DNA from: Auanema rhodensis
Taxonomy: Eukaryota; Nematoda; Chromadorea; Rhabditida; Rhabditidae
Length of the DNA stretch: 64,000 nt
Assembly: GCA_964057225.1 (NCBI GenBank)
Contig: OZ059898.1
Location: 744,001 to 808,000, forward strand
Direction: 5' to 3'
Within the stretch, counting starts at the first letter, position 1; every line of letters begins with the position of its first letter. Under the pieces are notes generated by a model, which saw only the letters and a list, made by a program, of their open reading frames with translations, did no database searches and was not told the origin of the DNA. Below, in pieces: positions 52,394-64,000 of the stretch. Position numbers and translations under genes: made by a program.

Positions 52394-54499
52394 AATTATT
52401 TTGAAATTTTTCGAAAAAATTTTTGTCAAAATGTTTTTGGAAGCAATGTTGAGTGTACATGGAAACTCAACATACACTAATGCATCATTTTTCAAACGAT
52501 CATAACTAATTTTTGTATTAAGCGTTTCTCAATGTAGTATAGTGCATTCGATGCGGATTTTTAAGCTGCGTCGATCTGTGTTATCAGATTTGCGCTAGCT
52601 TAAAAATGCACCGAGATATCAACTGATATAAGTTCACACTTATATCCTCGATTTTCACCCTGAAGAATTAATTTTTTTGTTGAATAACATTGTCCATCGT
52701 CTTTGCCTTTAAAAAAGGAATCTAAAAACATCTACTTTTTGCTAAATTATCTTGAAATTTTTCGAAAACATTTTTGTCAAAATGTTTTTGGAAGCAATGT
52801 TGAGTGTACATAGAAACTCAACATACACTAATGCATCATTTTTCAAACGATCATAACTAATTTTTGTATTAAGCGTTTCTCAATGTAGTATAGTGCATTC
52901 GATGCGGATTTTTAAGCTGCGTCGATCTGTGTTATCAGATTTGCGCTAGCTTAAAAATGCACCGAGATATCAACTGATATAAGTTCACACTTATATCCTC
53001 GATTTTCACCCTGAAGAATTAATTTTTTCGTTGAATAACATTGTCCATCGTCTTTGCCTTGAAAAAAGGAATCTAAAAACATCTACTTTTTGCTAAATTA
53101 TCTTGAAATTTTTCGAAAAAATTTTTGTCAAAATGTTTTTGGAAGCAATGTTGAGTGTACATGGAAACTCAACATACACTAATGCATCATTTTTCAAACG
53201 ATCATAACTAATTTTTGTATTAAGCGTTTCTCAATGTCGTATAGTGCATTCGATGCGGATTTTTAAGCTCCGTCGATCTGTGTTATCAGATTTGCGCTAG
53301 CTTAAAAATGCACCGAGATATCAACTGATATAAGTTCACACTTATATCCTCGATTTTCACCCTGAAGAATTAATTTTTTCGTTGAATAACATTGTCCATC
53401 GTCTTTGCCTTGAAAAAAGGAATCTAAAAACATCTACTTTTTGCTAAATTATCTTGAAATTTTTCGAAAAAATTTTTGTCAAAATGTTTTTGGAAGCAAT
53501 GTTGAGTGTACATGGAAACTCAACATACACTAATGCATCATTTTTCAAACGATCATAACTAATTTTTGTATTAAGCGTTTCTCAATGTCGTATAGTGCAT
53601 TCGATGCGGATTTTTAAGCTGCGTCGATCTGTGTTATCAGATTTGCGCTAGCTTAAAAATGCACCGAGATATCAACTGATATAAGTTCACACTTATATCC
53701 TCGATTTTCACCCTGAAGAATTAATTTTTTCGTTGAATAACATTGTCCATCGTCTTTGCCTTGAAAAAAGGAATCTAAAAACATCTACTTTTTGCTAAAT
53801 TATTTCGAAATTTTTCGAAAAAATTTTTGTCAAAATGTTTTTGGAAGCAATGTTGAGTGTACAAGGAAACTCAACATACACTAATGCATCATTTTTCAAA
53901 CGATCATAACTAATTTTTGTATTAAGCGTTTCTCAATGTAGTATAGTGCATTCGATGCGGATTTTTAAGCTGCGTCGATCTGTGTTATCAGATTTGCGCT
54001 AGCTTAAAAATGCACCGAGATATCAACTGATATAAGTTCACACTTATATCCTCGATTTTCACCCTGAAGAATTAATTTTTTCGTTGAATAACATTGTCCA
54101 TCGTCTTTGCCTTGAAAAAAGGAATCTAAAAACATCTACTTTTTGCTAAATTATTTTGAAATTTTTCGAAAAAATTTTTGTCAAAATGTTTTTGAAAGCA
54201 ATGTTGAGTGTACAAGGAAACTCAACATACACTAATGCATCATTTTTCAAACGATCATAACTAATTTTTGTATTAAGCGTTTCTCAATGTAGTATAGTGC
54301 ATTCGATGCGGATTTTTAAGCTGCGTCGATCTGTGTTATCAGATTTGCGCTAGCTTAAAAATGCACCGAGATATCAACTGATATAAGTTCACACTTATAT
54401 CCTCGATTTTCACCCTGAAGAATTAATTTTTTCGTTGAATAACATTGTCCATCGTCTTTGCCTTGAAAAAAGGAATCTAAAAACATCTACTTTTTGCTA
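52394..54499. repeat. Mosaic of six units between the two spaced copies
   Basis: It includes a unit ending 'cctttaaa' (52394), an A68 unit with a C in the A-run (52745), a C175 unit (53096), a plain C143 unit (53447) and two units with A67 (53798, 54149). Confidence 0.72.
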
Positions 54500-56254
54500 A
54501 ATTATTTTGAAATTTTTCGAAAAAATTTTTGTCAAAATGTTTTTGAAAGCAATGTTGAGTGTACATGGAAACTCAACATACACTAATGCATCATTTTTCA
54601 AACGATCATAACTAATTTTTGTATTAAGCGTTTCTCAATGTAGTATAGTGCATTCGATGCGGATTTTTAAGCTGCGTCGATCTGTGTTATCAGATTTGCG
54701 CTAGCTTAAAAATGCACCGAGATATCAACTGATATAAGTTCACACTTATATCCTCGATTTTCACCCTGAAGAATTAATTTTTTCGTTGAATAACATTGTC
54801 CATCGTCTTTGCCTTGAAAAAAGGAATCTAAAAACATCTACTTTTTGCTAAATTATCTTGAAATTTTTCGAAAAAATTTTTGTCAAAATGTTTTTGGAAG
54901 CAATGTTGAGTGTACATGGAAACTCAACATACACTAATGCATCATTTTTCAAACGATCATAACTAATTTTTGTATTAAGCGTTTCTCAATGTAGTATAGT
55001 GCATTCGATGCGGATTTTTAAGCTGCGTCGATCTGTGTTATCAGATTTGCGCTAGCTTAAAAATGCACCGAGATATCGACTGATATAAGTTCACACTTAT
55101 ATCCTCGATTTTCACCCTGAAGAATTAATTTTTTCGTTGAATAACATTGTCCATCGTCTTTGCCTTGAAAAATGGAATCTAAAAACATCTACTTTTCGCT
55201 AAATTATTTTGAAATTTTTTGAAAAAATTTTTGTCAAAATGTTTTTGGAAGCAATGTTGAGTGTACATGGAAACTCAACATACACTAATGCATCATTTTT
55301 CAAACGATCATAACTAATTTTTGTATTAAGCGTTTCTCAATGTAGTATAGTGCATTCGATGCGGATTTTTAAGCTGCGTCGATCTGTGTTATCAAATTTG
55401 CGCTAGCTTAAAAATGCACCGAGATATCAACTGATATAAGTTCACACTTATATCCTCGATTTTCACCCTGAAGAATTAATTTTTTTGTTGAATAACATTG
55501 TCCATCGTCTTTGCATTGAAAAAAGGAATCTAAAAACATGTACTTTTTGCTAAATTATTTTGAAATTTTCCGAAAAAATTTTTGTCAAAATGTTTTTGGA
55601 AGCAATGTTGAGTGTACATAGAAACTCAACATACACTAATGCATCATTTTTCAAACGATCATAACTAATTTTTGTATTAAGGGTTTCTCAATGTCGTATA
55701 GAGCATTCGATGCGGATTTTTAAGCTGCGTCGATCTGTGTTATCAGATTTGCGCTAGCTTAAAAATGCACCGAGATATCAACTGATATAAGTTCACACTT
55801 ATATCCTCGATTTTCACCCTGAAGAATTAATTTTTTCGTTGAATAACATTGTCCATCGTCTTTGCCTTGAAAAAAGGAATCTAAAAACATCTACTTTTTG
55901 CTAAATTATCTTGAAATTTTTCGAAAAAATTTTTGTCAAAATGTTTTTGGAAGCAATGTTGAGTGTACATGGAAACTCAACATACACTAATGCATCATTT
56001 TTTAAACGATCATAACTAATTTTTGTATTAAGCGTTTCTCAATGTAGTATAGTGCATTCGATGCGGATTTTTAAGCTGCGTCGATCTGTGTTATCAAATT
56101 TGCGCTAGCTTAAAAATGCACCGAGATATCAACTGATATAAGTTCACACTTATATCCTCGATTTTCACCCTGAAGAATTAATTTTTTTGTTGAATAACAT
56201 TGTCCATCGTCTTTGCCTTGAAAAAAGGAATCTAAAAACATGTACTTTTTGCTA
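54500..56254. repeat. Five-unit segment, second copy of the 11-unit-spaced duplication
   Basis: It carries the same ordered private marks as 50639-52393. The fifth unit ends with G339 instead of C339, which marks where the copied tract ends. Confidence 0.85.
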
Positions 56255-59062
56255 AATTATTTTGAAATTTTCCGAAAAAATTTTTGTCAAAATGTTTTTG
56301 GAAGCAATGTTGAGTGTAGATAGAAACTCAACATACACTAATGCATCATTTTTCAAACGAATATAACTAATTTTTGTATTAAGCGTTTCTCAATGTCGTA
56401 TAGTGCATTCGATGCGGATTTTTAAGCTGCGTCGATCTGTGTTATCAGATTTGCGCTAGCTTAAAAATGCACCGAGATATCAACTGATATAAGTTCACAC
56501 TTATATCCTCGATTTTCACCCTGAAGAATTAATTTTTTTGTTGAATAACATTGTCCATCGTCTTTGCCTTTAAAAAAGGAATCTAAAAACATCTACTTTT
56601 TGCTAAATTATCTTGAAATTTTTCGAAAAAATTTTTGTCAAAATGTTTTTGGAAGCAATGTTGAGTGTACATAGAAACTCAACATACACTAATGCATCAT
56701 TTTTCAAACGATCATAACTAATTTTTGTATTAAGCGTTTCTCAATGTAGTATAGTGCATTCGATGCGGATTTTTAAGCTGTGTCGATCTGTGTTATCAGA
56801 TTTGCGCTAGCTTAAAAATGCACCGAGATATCAACTGATATAAGTTCACACTTATATCCTCGATTTTCACCCTGAAGAATTAATTTTTTCGTTGAATAAC
56901 ATTGTCCATCGTCTTTGCCTTGAAAAAAGGAATCTAAAAACATCTACTTTTTGCTAAATTATCTTGAAATTTTTCGAAAAAATTTTTGTCAAAATGTTTT
57001 TGGAAGCAATGTTGAGTGTACATGGAAACTCAACATACACTAATGCATCATTTTTCAAACGATCATAACTAATTTTTGTATTAAGCGTTTCTCAATGTCG
57101 TATAGTGCATTCGATGCGGATTTTTAAGCTGCGTCGATCTGTGTTATCAGATTTGCGCTAGCTTAAAAATGCACCGAGATATCAACTGATATAAGTTCAC
57201 ACTTATATCCTCGATTTTCACCCTGAAGAATTAATTTTTTCGTTGAATAACATTGTCCATCGTCTTTGCCTTGAAAAAAGGAATCTAAAAACATCTACTT
57301 TTTGCTAAATTATTTCGAAATTTTTCGAAAAAATTTTTGTCAAAATGTTTTTGGAAGCAATGTTGAGTGTACAAGGAAACTCAACATACACTAATGCATC
57401 ATTTTTCAAACGATCATAACTAATTTTTGTATTAAGCGTTTCTCAATGTAGTATAGTGCATTCGATGCGGATTTTTAAGCTGCGTCGATCTGTGTTATCA
57501 GATTTGCGCTAGCTTAAAAATGCACCGAGATATCAACTGATATAAGTTCACACTTATATCCTCGATTTTCACCCTGAAGAATTAATTTTTTCGTTGAATA
57601 ACATTGTCCATCGTCTTTGCCTTGAAAAAAGGAATCTAAAAACATCTACTTTTTGCCAAATTATTTTGAAATTTTTCGAAAAAATTTTTGTCAAAATGTT
57701 TTTGGAAGCAATGTTGAGTGTACATGGAAACTCAACATACACTAATGCATCATTTTTCAAACGATCATAACTAATTTTTGTATTAAGCGTTTCTCAATGT
57801 AGTATAGTGCATTCGATGCGGATTTTTAAGCTGCGTCGATCTGTATTATCAGATTTGCGCTAGCTTAAAAATGCACCGAGATATCAACTGATATAAGTTC
57901 ACACTTATATCCTCGATTTTCACCCTGAAGAATTAATTTTTTTGTTGAATAACATTGTCCATCGTCTTTGCCTTGAAAAAAGGAATCTAAAAACATGTAC
58001 TTTTTGCTAAATTATTTTGAAATTTTCCGAAAAAATTTTTGTCAAAATGTTTTTGGAAGCAATGTTGAGTGTAGATAGAAACTCAACATACACTAATGCA
58101 TCATTTTTCAAACGAATATAACTAATTTTTGTATTAAGCGTTTCTCAATGTCGTATAGTGCATTCGATGCGGATTTTTAAGCTGCGTCGATCTGTGTTAT
58201 CAGATTTGCGCTAGCTTAAAAATGCACCGAGATATCAACTGATATAAGTTCACACTTATATCCTCGATTTTCACCCTGAAGAATTAATTTTTTTGTTGAA
58301 TAACATTGTCCATCGTCTTTGCCTTTAAAAAAGGAATCTAAAAACATCTACTTTTTGCTAAATTATCTTGAAATTTTTCGAAAAAATTTTTGTCAAAATG
58401 TTTTTGGAAGCAATGTTGAGTGTACATAGAAACTCAACATACACTAATGCATCATTTTTCAAACGATCATAACTAATTTTTGTATTAAGCGTTTCTCAAT
58501 GTAGTATAGTGCATTCGATGCGGATTTTTAAGCTGTGTCGATCTGTGTTATCAGATTTGCGCTAGCTTAAAAATGCACCGAGATATCAACTGATATAAGT
58601 TCACACTTATATCCTCGATTTTCACCCTGAAGAATTAATTTTTTCGTTGAATAACATTGTCCATCGTCTTTGCCTTGAAAAAAGGAATCTAAAAACATCT
58701 ACTTTTTGCTAAATTATTTTGAAATTTTTCGAAAAAATTTTTGTCAAAATGTTTTTGGAAGCAATGTTGAGTGTACATGGAAACTCAACATACACTAATG
58801 CATCATTTTTCAAACGATCATAACTAATTTTTGTATTAAGCGTTTCTCAATGTAGTATAGTGCATTCGATGCGGATTTTTAAGCTGCGTCGATCTGTGTT
58901 ATCAGATTTGCGCTAGCTTAAAAATGCACCGAGATATCAACTGATATAAGTTCACACTTATATCCTCGATTTTCACCCTGAAGAATTAATTTTTTTGTTG
59001 AATAACATTGTCCATCGTCTTTGCCTTGAAAAAAGGAATCTAAAAACATGTACTTTTTGCTA
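56255..59062. repeat. Partial 5-unit spacing (1755 bp)
   Basis: The pair 56255-56956 (a G65/A107/T108 unit, then an A68 unit with T176) recurs at 58010-58711. Between and after them are a plain C143 unit, an A67 unit whose position 350 is C (57308), an A143 unit with 'tctgtatt' (57659) and a plain A143 unit ending with G339 (58712). Confidence 0.75.
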
Positions 59063-59337
59063 AATTATTTTGAAATTTTCCGAAAAAATTTTTGTCAAAA
59101 TGTTTTTGGAAGCAATGTTGAGTGTACATAGAAACTCAACATACACTAATGCATCATTTTTCAAACGATCATAACTAATTTTTGTATTAAGCGTTTCTCA
59201 ATGTCGTATAGTGCATTCGATGCGGATTTTTAAGCTATCCTCGATTTTCACCCTGAAGAATTAATTTTTTCGTTGAATAACATTGTCCATCGTCTTTGCC
59301 TTGAAAAAAGGAATCTAAAAACATCTACTTTTTGCTA
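59063..59337. repeat. Short 275-bp unit, copy 9
   Basis: Same deletion in a C18/A68/C143 background with C285. First unit of the 977-bp trimer. Confidence 0.95.
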
Positions 59338-60039
59338 AATTATTTCGAAATTTTTCGAAAAAATTTTTGTCAAAATGTTTTTGGAAGCAATGTTGAGTGT
59401 ACAAGGAAACTCAACATACACTAATGCATCATTTTTCAAACGATCATAACTAATTTTTGTATTAAGCGTTTCTCAATGTAGTATAGTGCATTCGATGCGG
59501 ATTTTTAAGCTGCGTCGATCTGTGTTATCAGATTTGCGCTAGCTTAAAAATGCACCGAGATATCAACTGATATAAGTTCACACTTATATCCTCGATTTTC
59601 ACCCTGAAGAATTAATTTTTTCGTTGAATAACATTGTCCATCGTCTTTGCCTTGAAAAAAGGAATCTAAAAACATCTACTTTTTGCCAAATTATTTTGAA
59701 ATTTTTCGAAAAAATTTTTGTCAAAATGTTTTTGGAAGCAATGTTGAGTGTAAATGGAAACTCAACATACACTAATGCATCATTTTTCAAACGATCATAA
59801 CTAATTTTTGTATTAAGCGTTTCTCAATGTAGTATAGTGCATTCGATGCGGATTTTTAAGCTGCGTCGATCTGTGTTATCAGATTTGCGCTAGCTTAAAA
59901 ATGCACCGAGATATCAACTGATATAAGTTCACACTTATATCCTCGATTTTCACCCTGAAGAATTAATTTTTTTGTTGAATAACATTGTCCATCGTCTTTG
60001 CCTTGAAAAAAGGAATCTAAAAACATGTACTTTTTGCTA

Positions 60040-60314
60040 AATTATTTTGAAATTTTCCGAAAAAATTTTTGTCAAAATGTTTTTGGAAGCAATGTTGAGT
60101 GTACATAGAAACTCAACATACACTAATGCATCATTTTTCAAACGATCATAACTAATTTTTGTATTAAGCGTTTCTCAATGTCGTATAGTGCATTCGATGC
60201 GGATTTTTAAGCTATCCTCGATTTTCACCCTGAAGAATTAATTTTTTCGTTGAATAACATTGTCCATCGTCTTTGCCTTGAAAAAAGGAATCTAAAAACA
60301 TCTACTTTTTGCTA
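60040..60314. repeat. Short 275-bp unit, copy 10
   Basis: Same type as the copy at 59063, one trimer (977 bp) further on. Confidence 0.95.
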
Positions 60315-61367
60315 AATTATTTCGAAATTTTTCGAAAAAATTTTTGTCAAAATGTTTTTGGAAGCAATGTTGAGTGTACAAGGAAACTCAACATACACTA
60401 ATGCATCATTTTTCAAACGATCATAACTAATTTTTGTATTAAGCGTTTCTCAATGTAGTATAGTGCATTCGATGCGGATTTTTAAGCTGCGTCGATCTGT
60501 GTTATCAGATTTGCGCTAGCTTAAAAATGCACCGAGATATCAACTGATATAAGTTCACACTTATATCCTCGATTTTCACCCTGAAGAATTAATTTTTTCG
60601 TTGAATAACATTGTCCATCGTCTTTGCCTTGAAAAAAGGAATCTAAAAACATCTACTTTTTGCCAAATTATTTTGAAATTTTTCGAAAAAATTTTTGTCA
60701 AAATGTTTTTGGAAGCAATGTTGAGTGTAAATGGAAACTCAACATACACTAATGCATCATTTTTCAAACGATCATAACTAATTTTTGTATTAAGCGTTTC
60801 TCAATGTAGTATAGTGCATTCGATGCGGATTTTTAAGCTGCGTCGATCTGTGTTATCAGATTTGCGCTAGCTTAAAAATGCACCGAGATATCAACTGATA
60901 TAAGTTCACACTTATATCCTCGATTTTCACCCTGAAGAATTAATTTTTTTGTTGAATAACATTGTCCATCGTCTTTGCCTTGAAAAAAGGAATCTAAAAA
61001 CATGTACTTTTTGCTAAATTATTTTGAAATTTTCCGAAAAAATTTTTGTCAAAATGTTTTTGGAAGCAATGTTGAGTGTACATAGAAACTCAACATACAC
61101 TAATGCATCATTTTTCAAACGATCATAACTAATTTTTGTATTAAGCGTTTCTCAATGTAGTATAGTGCATTCGATGCGGATTTTTAAGCTGTGTCGATCT
61201 GTGTTATCAGATTTGCGCTAGCTTAAAAATGCACCGAGATATCAACTGATATAAGTTCACACTTATATCCTCGATTTTCACCCTGAAGAATTAATTTTTT
61301 CGTTGAATAACATTGTCCATCGTCTTTGCATTGAAAAAAGGAATCTAAAAACATCTACTTTTTGCTA

Positions 61368-61642
61368 AATTATCTTGAAATTTTTCGAAAAAATTTTTGT
61401 CAAAATGTTTTTGGAAGCAATGTTGAGTGTACATGGAAACTCAACATACACTAATGCATCATTTTTCAAACGATCATAACTAATTTTTGTATTAAGCGTT
61501 TCTCAATGTCGTATAGTGCATTCGATGCGGATTTTTAAGCTATCCTCGATTTTCACCCTGAAGAATTAATTTTTTCGTTGAATAACATTGTCCATCGTCT
61601 TTGCCTTGAAAAAAGGAATCTAAAAACATCTACTTTTTGCTA
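61368..61642. repeat. Short 275-bp unit, copy 11
   Basis: Same deletion but with C7, T18 and G68 on the left, as in the copies at 7723 and 9401, although it sits in the third trimer copy. This suggests conversion of its left part. Confidence 0.95.
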
Positions 61643-62344
61643 AATTATTTCGAAATTTTTCGAAAAAATTTTTGTCAAAATGTTTTTGGAAGCAATGTTG
61701 AGTGTACAAGGAAACTCAACATACACTAATGCATCATTTTTCAAACGATCATAACTAATTTTTGTATTAAGCGTTTCTCAATGTAGTATAGTGCATTCGA
61801 TGCGGATTTTTAAGCTGCGTCGATCTGTGTTATCAGATTTGCGCTAGCTTAAAAATGCACCGAGATATCAACTGATATAAGTTCACACTTATATCCTCGA
61901 TTTTCACCCTGAAGAATTAATTTTTTCGTTGAATAACATTGTCCATCGTCTTTGCCTTGAAAAAAGGAATCTAAAAACATCTACTTTTTGCCAAATTATT
62001 TTGAAATTTTTCGAAAAAATTTTTGTCAAAATGTTTTTGGAAGCAATGTTGAGTGTACATGGAAACTCAACATACACTAATGCATCATTTTTCAAACGAT
62101 CATAACTAATTTTTGTATTAAGCGTTTCTCAATGTAGTATAGTGCATTCGATGCGGATTTTTAAGCTGCGTCGATCTGTGTTATCAGATTTGCGCTAGCT
62201 TAAAAATGCACCGAGATATCAACTGATATAAGTTCACACTTATATCCTCGATTTTCACCCTGAAGAATTAATTTTTTTGTTGAATAACATTGTCCATCGT
62301 CTTTGCCTTGAAAAAAGGAATCTAAAAACATGTACTTTTTGCTA

Positions 62345-63748
62345 AATTATTTTGAAATTTTCCGAAAAAATTTTTGTCAAAATGTTTTTGGAAGCAATGT
62401 TGAGTGTACATGGAAACTCAACATACACTAATGCATCATTTTTCAAACGATCATAACTAATTTTTGTATTAAGCGTTTCTCAATGTCGTATAGTGCATTC
62501 GATGCGGATTTTTAAGCTGCGTCGATCTGTGTTATCAGATTTGCGCTAGCTTAAAAATGCACCGAGATATCAACTGATATAAGTTCACACTTATATCCTC
62601 GATTTTCACCCTGAAGAATTAATTTTTTCGTTGAATAACATTGTCCATCGTCTTTGCCTTGAAAAAAGGAATCTAAAAACATGTACTTTTTGCTAAATTA
62701 TTCTGAAATTTTCCGAAAAAATTTTTGTCAAAATGTTTTTGGAAGCAATGTTGAGTGTACATAGAAACTCAACATACACTAATGCATCATTTTTCAAACG
62801 ATCATAACTAATTTTTGTATTAAGCGATTCTCAATGTAGTATAGTGCATTCGATGCGGATTTTTGAGCTGCGTCGTTCTGTGTTATCAGATTTGCGCTAG
62901 CTTAAAAATGCACCGAGATATCAACTGATATAAGTTCACACTTATATCCTCGATTTTCACCCTGAAGAATTAATTTTTTCGTTGAATAACATTGTCCATC
63001 GTCTTTGCCTTGAAAAATGGAATCTACAAACATCTACTTTTTGCTAAATTATTTCGAAATTTTTCGAAAAAATTTTTGTCAAAATGTTTTTGGAAGCAAT
63101 GTTGAGTGTACATGGAAACTCAACATACACTAATGCATCATTTTTCAAACGATCATAACTAATTTTTGTATTAAGCGTTTCTCAATGTAGTATAGTGCAT
63201 TCGATGCGGATTTTTAAGCTGCGTCGATCTGTGTTATCAGATTTGCGCTAGCTTAAAAATGCACCGAGATATCAACTGATATAAGTTCACACTTATATCC
63301 TCGATTTTCACCCTGAAGAATTAATTTTTTTGTTGAATAACATTGTCCATCGTCTTTGCCTTGAAAAAAGGAATCTAAAAACATGTACTTTTTGCTAAAT
63401 TATTTTGAAATTTTCCGAAAAAATTTTTGTCAAAATGTTTTTGGAAGCAATGTTGAGTGTACATAGAAACTCAACATACACTAATGCATCATTTTTCAAA
63501 CGATCATAACTAATTTTTGTATTAAGCGTTTCTCAATGTAGTATAGTGCATTCGATGCGGATTTTTAAGCTGTGTCGATCTGTGTTATCAGATTTGCGCT
63601 AGCTTAAAAATGCACCGAGATATCAACTGATATAAGTTCACACTTATATCCTCGATTTTCACCCTGAAGAATTAATTTTTTCGTTGAATAACATTGTCCA
63701 TCGTCTTTGCCTTGAAAAAAGGAATCTAAAAACATCTACTTTTTGCTA
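62345..63748. repeat. Four mosaic units near the right edge
   Basis: They are a C18 unit with G68 (62345), a hybrid unit with C18/A68 in its left part and A132/G170/T181 further right (62696), its 'atttcg' partner (63047) and a C18/A68/T176 unit (63398). The hybrid shows recombination within a unit. Confidence 0.75.
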
Positions 63749-64000
63749 AATTATTTTGAAATTTTTCGAAAAAATTTTTGTCAAAATGTTTTTGGAAGCA
63801 ATGTTGAGTGTACATGGAAACTCAACATACACTAATGCATCATTTTTCAAACGATCATAACTAATTTTTGTATTAAGCGTTTCTCAATGTAGTATAGTGC
63901 ATTCGATTCGGATTTTTAAGCTGCGTCGATCTGTGTTATCAGATTTGCGCTAGCTTAAAAATGCACCGAGATATCAACTGATATAAGTTCACACTTATAT
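63749..64000. repeat. Partial unit cut by the window edge (252 bp)
   Basis: Begins 'aattatttt', carries T160, and stops one base before position 253, inside the right arm of the third inverted repeat. The array clearly continues. Confidence 0.95.

Larger units (their letters stand above)
59063..62344. repeat. 3-unit higher-order repeat (977 bp), three copies, one extra unit
   Basis: Copies are 59063-60039, 60040-61016 and 61368-62344, each made of a 275-bp short unit, an A67 unit with C350, and an A143 unit ending with G339. An extra unit (61017-61367, with T176) separates the second and third copies. The third copy's short unit has a different left part (C7, T18, G68). This is the densest cluster of short units. 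Confidence 0.88.
1..64000. repeat. Satellite DNA array, 351-bp unit, about 184.7 copies head to tail
   Basis: The sequence repeats every 351 bp from the first base to the last: unit starts fall at 1, 352, 703, 1054 and so on to 63749, all on the same strand. I followed the unit start through the whole window and found 184 complete units plus a 252-bp partial one; 173 are full length and 11 lack the same 76 bp. Units differ mainly by a few shared substitutions, so they look very similar throughout. No unique DNA, inverted unit or inserted element breaks the array, and both edges lie inside it, so it extends beyond the window. Long homogeneous arrays of this kind are typical of eukaryotic centromeric or pericentromeric heterochromatin. 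That location, and an arthropod source, are inferences. Confidence 0.98.

Noticed and set aside
57569-57760. 63-codon open frame on the minus strand
   Set aside because: It lies inside the satellite, starts at TTG, has no upstream ATG, and exists only because position 350 changed from T to C. The other units have a TAG there.
59599-59790. 63-codon open frame on the minus strand, second copy
   Set aside because: Same accidental frame. The Cys-to-Phe difference is just the A65 loop variant.
60576-60767. 63-codon open frame on the minus strand, third copy
   Set aside because: Trimer copy (977 bp away) of the frame at 59599-59790.
61904-62095. 63-codon open frame on the minus strand, fourth copy
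   Set aside because: Same accidental frame in the third trimer copy. No coding evidence.
1-64000. CRISPR-like array
   Set aside because: There are no short repeats with unique spacers. The whole 351-bp unit is repeated, and nothing between copies is unique.
1-64000. Transposon or tandem LTR origin
   Set aside because: No target-site duplications, terminal repeats or transposase or reverse transcriptase frames. Units abut without spacers.
1-64000. Assignment to a named satellite family or species
   Set aside because: I do not recognise the unit with confidence. A search against a repeat library would be decisive, and AT-richness and length alone are not enough.

Overview
The whole window is one uninterrupted, head-to-tail array of an AT-rich satellite repeat. 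I see no gene, tRNA, rRNA, transposon, CRISPR array, telomeric repeat or unique sequence. The basic unit is 351 bp (about 31% G+C by hand count of the first unit). Taking each unit to begin at the 'aattat' that follows 'tttttgct', I count 184 complete units plus a 252-bp partial unit at the right edge. Of the complete units, 173 are full length (350-352 bp) and 11 are a 275-bp form with one recurrent 76-bp internal deletion. Seven units have +1 A and seven have -1 (two lack a G, five lack an A), so the arithmetic closes exactly: unit 185 starts at 63749. Every unit is in the same orientation.

Such an array points to a eukaryotic chromosome, in pericentromeric, centromeric or other constitutive heterochromatin. 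The AT-rich, roughly 350-bp unit would suit an insect or other arthropod, but nothing in the sequence proves the taxon. A 351-bp unit is about two nucleosome repeats long.

Layout: units differ at a small set of diagnostic positions (for example 7 C/T, 18 T/C, 68 G/A, 143 A/C, 160 G/T, 285 C/T and 339 C/G, numbered in the first unit). Following these marks shows a mosaic of higher-order repeats. In order these are: a 10-unit repeat (1-5967); a 5-unit 1678-bp tandem pair (6670-10025); a 9-unit repeat (10026-14588); 4-unit and 5-unit repeats (13887-21959); interleaved segments (21609-27072); a 15-unit, 5191-bp tandem pair (26447-36828) overlapped by a 10-unit, 3434-bp tandem pair (34723-41590); a 7-unit 2456-bp repeat (42569-47129); a dimer (47130-48532); an 11-unit-spaced duplication (50639-52393 and 54500-56254); and a 3-unit 977-bp repeat carrying the short form (59063-62344). 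Nested periods of this kind are what repeated unequal exchange and gene conversion produce.

The unit has internal structure: a 12-bp palindrome and three inverted repeats with 8, 11 and 8 bp arms. The 76-bp deletion starts exactly at the inner edge of one inverted repeat and ends inside the arm of another. Four 63-codon minus-strand open frames near the right end are accidental: one T-to-C change turns a TAG that interrupts this frame in the other units into TGG, and the 'start' is TTG. I treat them as non-coding.
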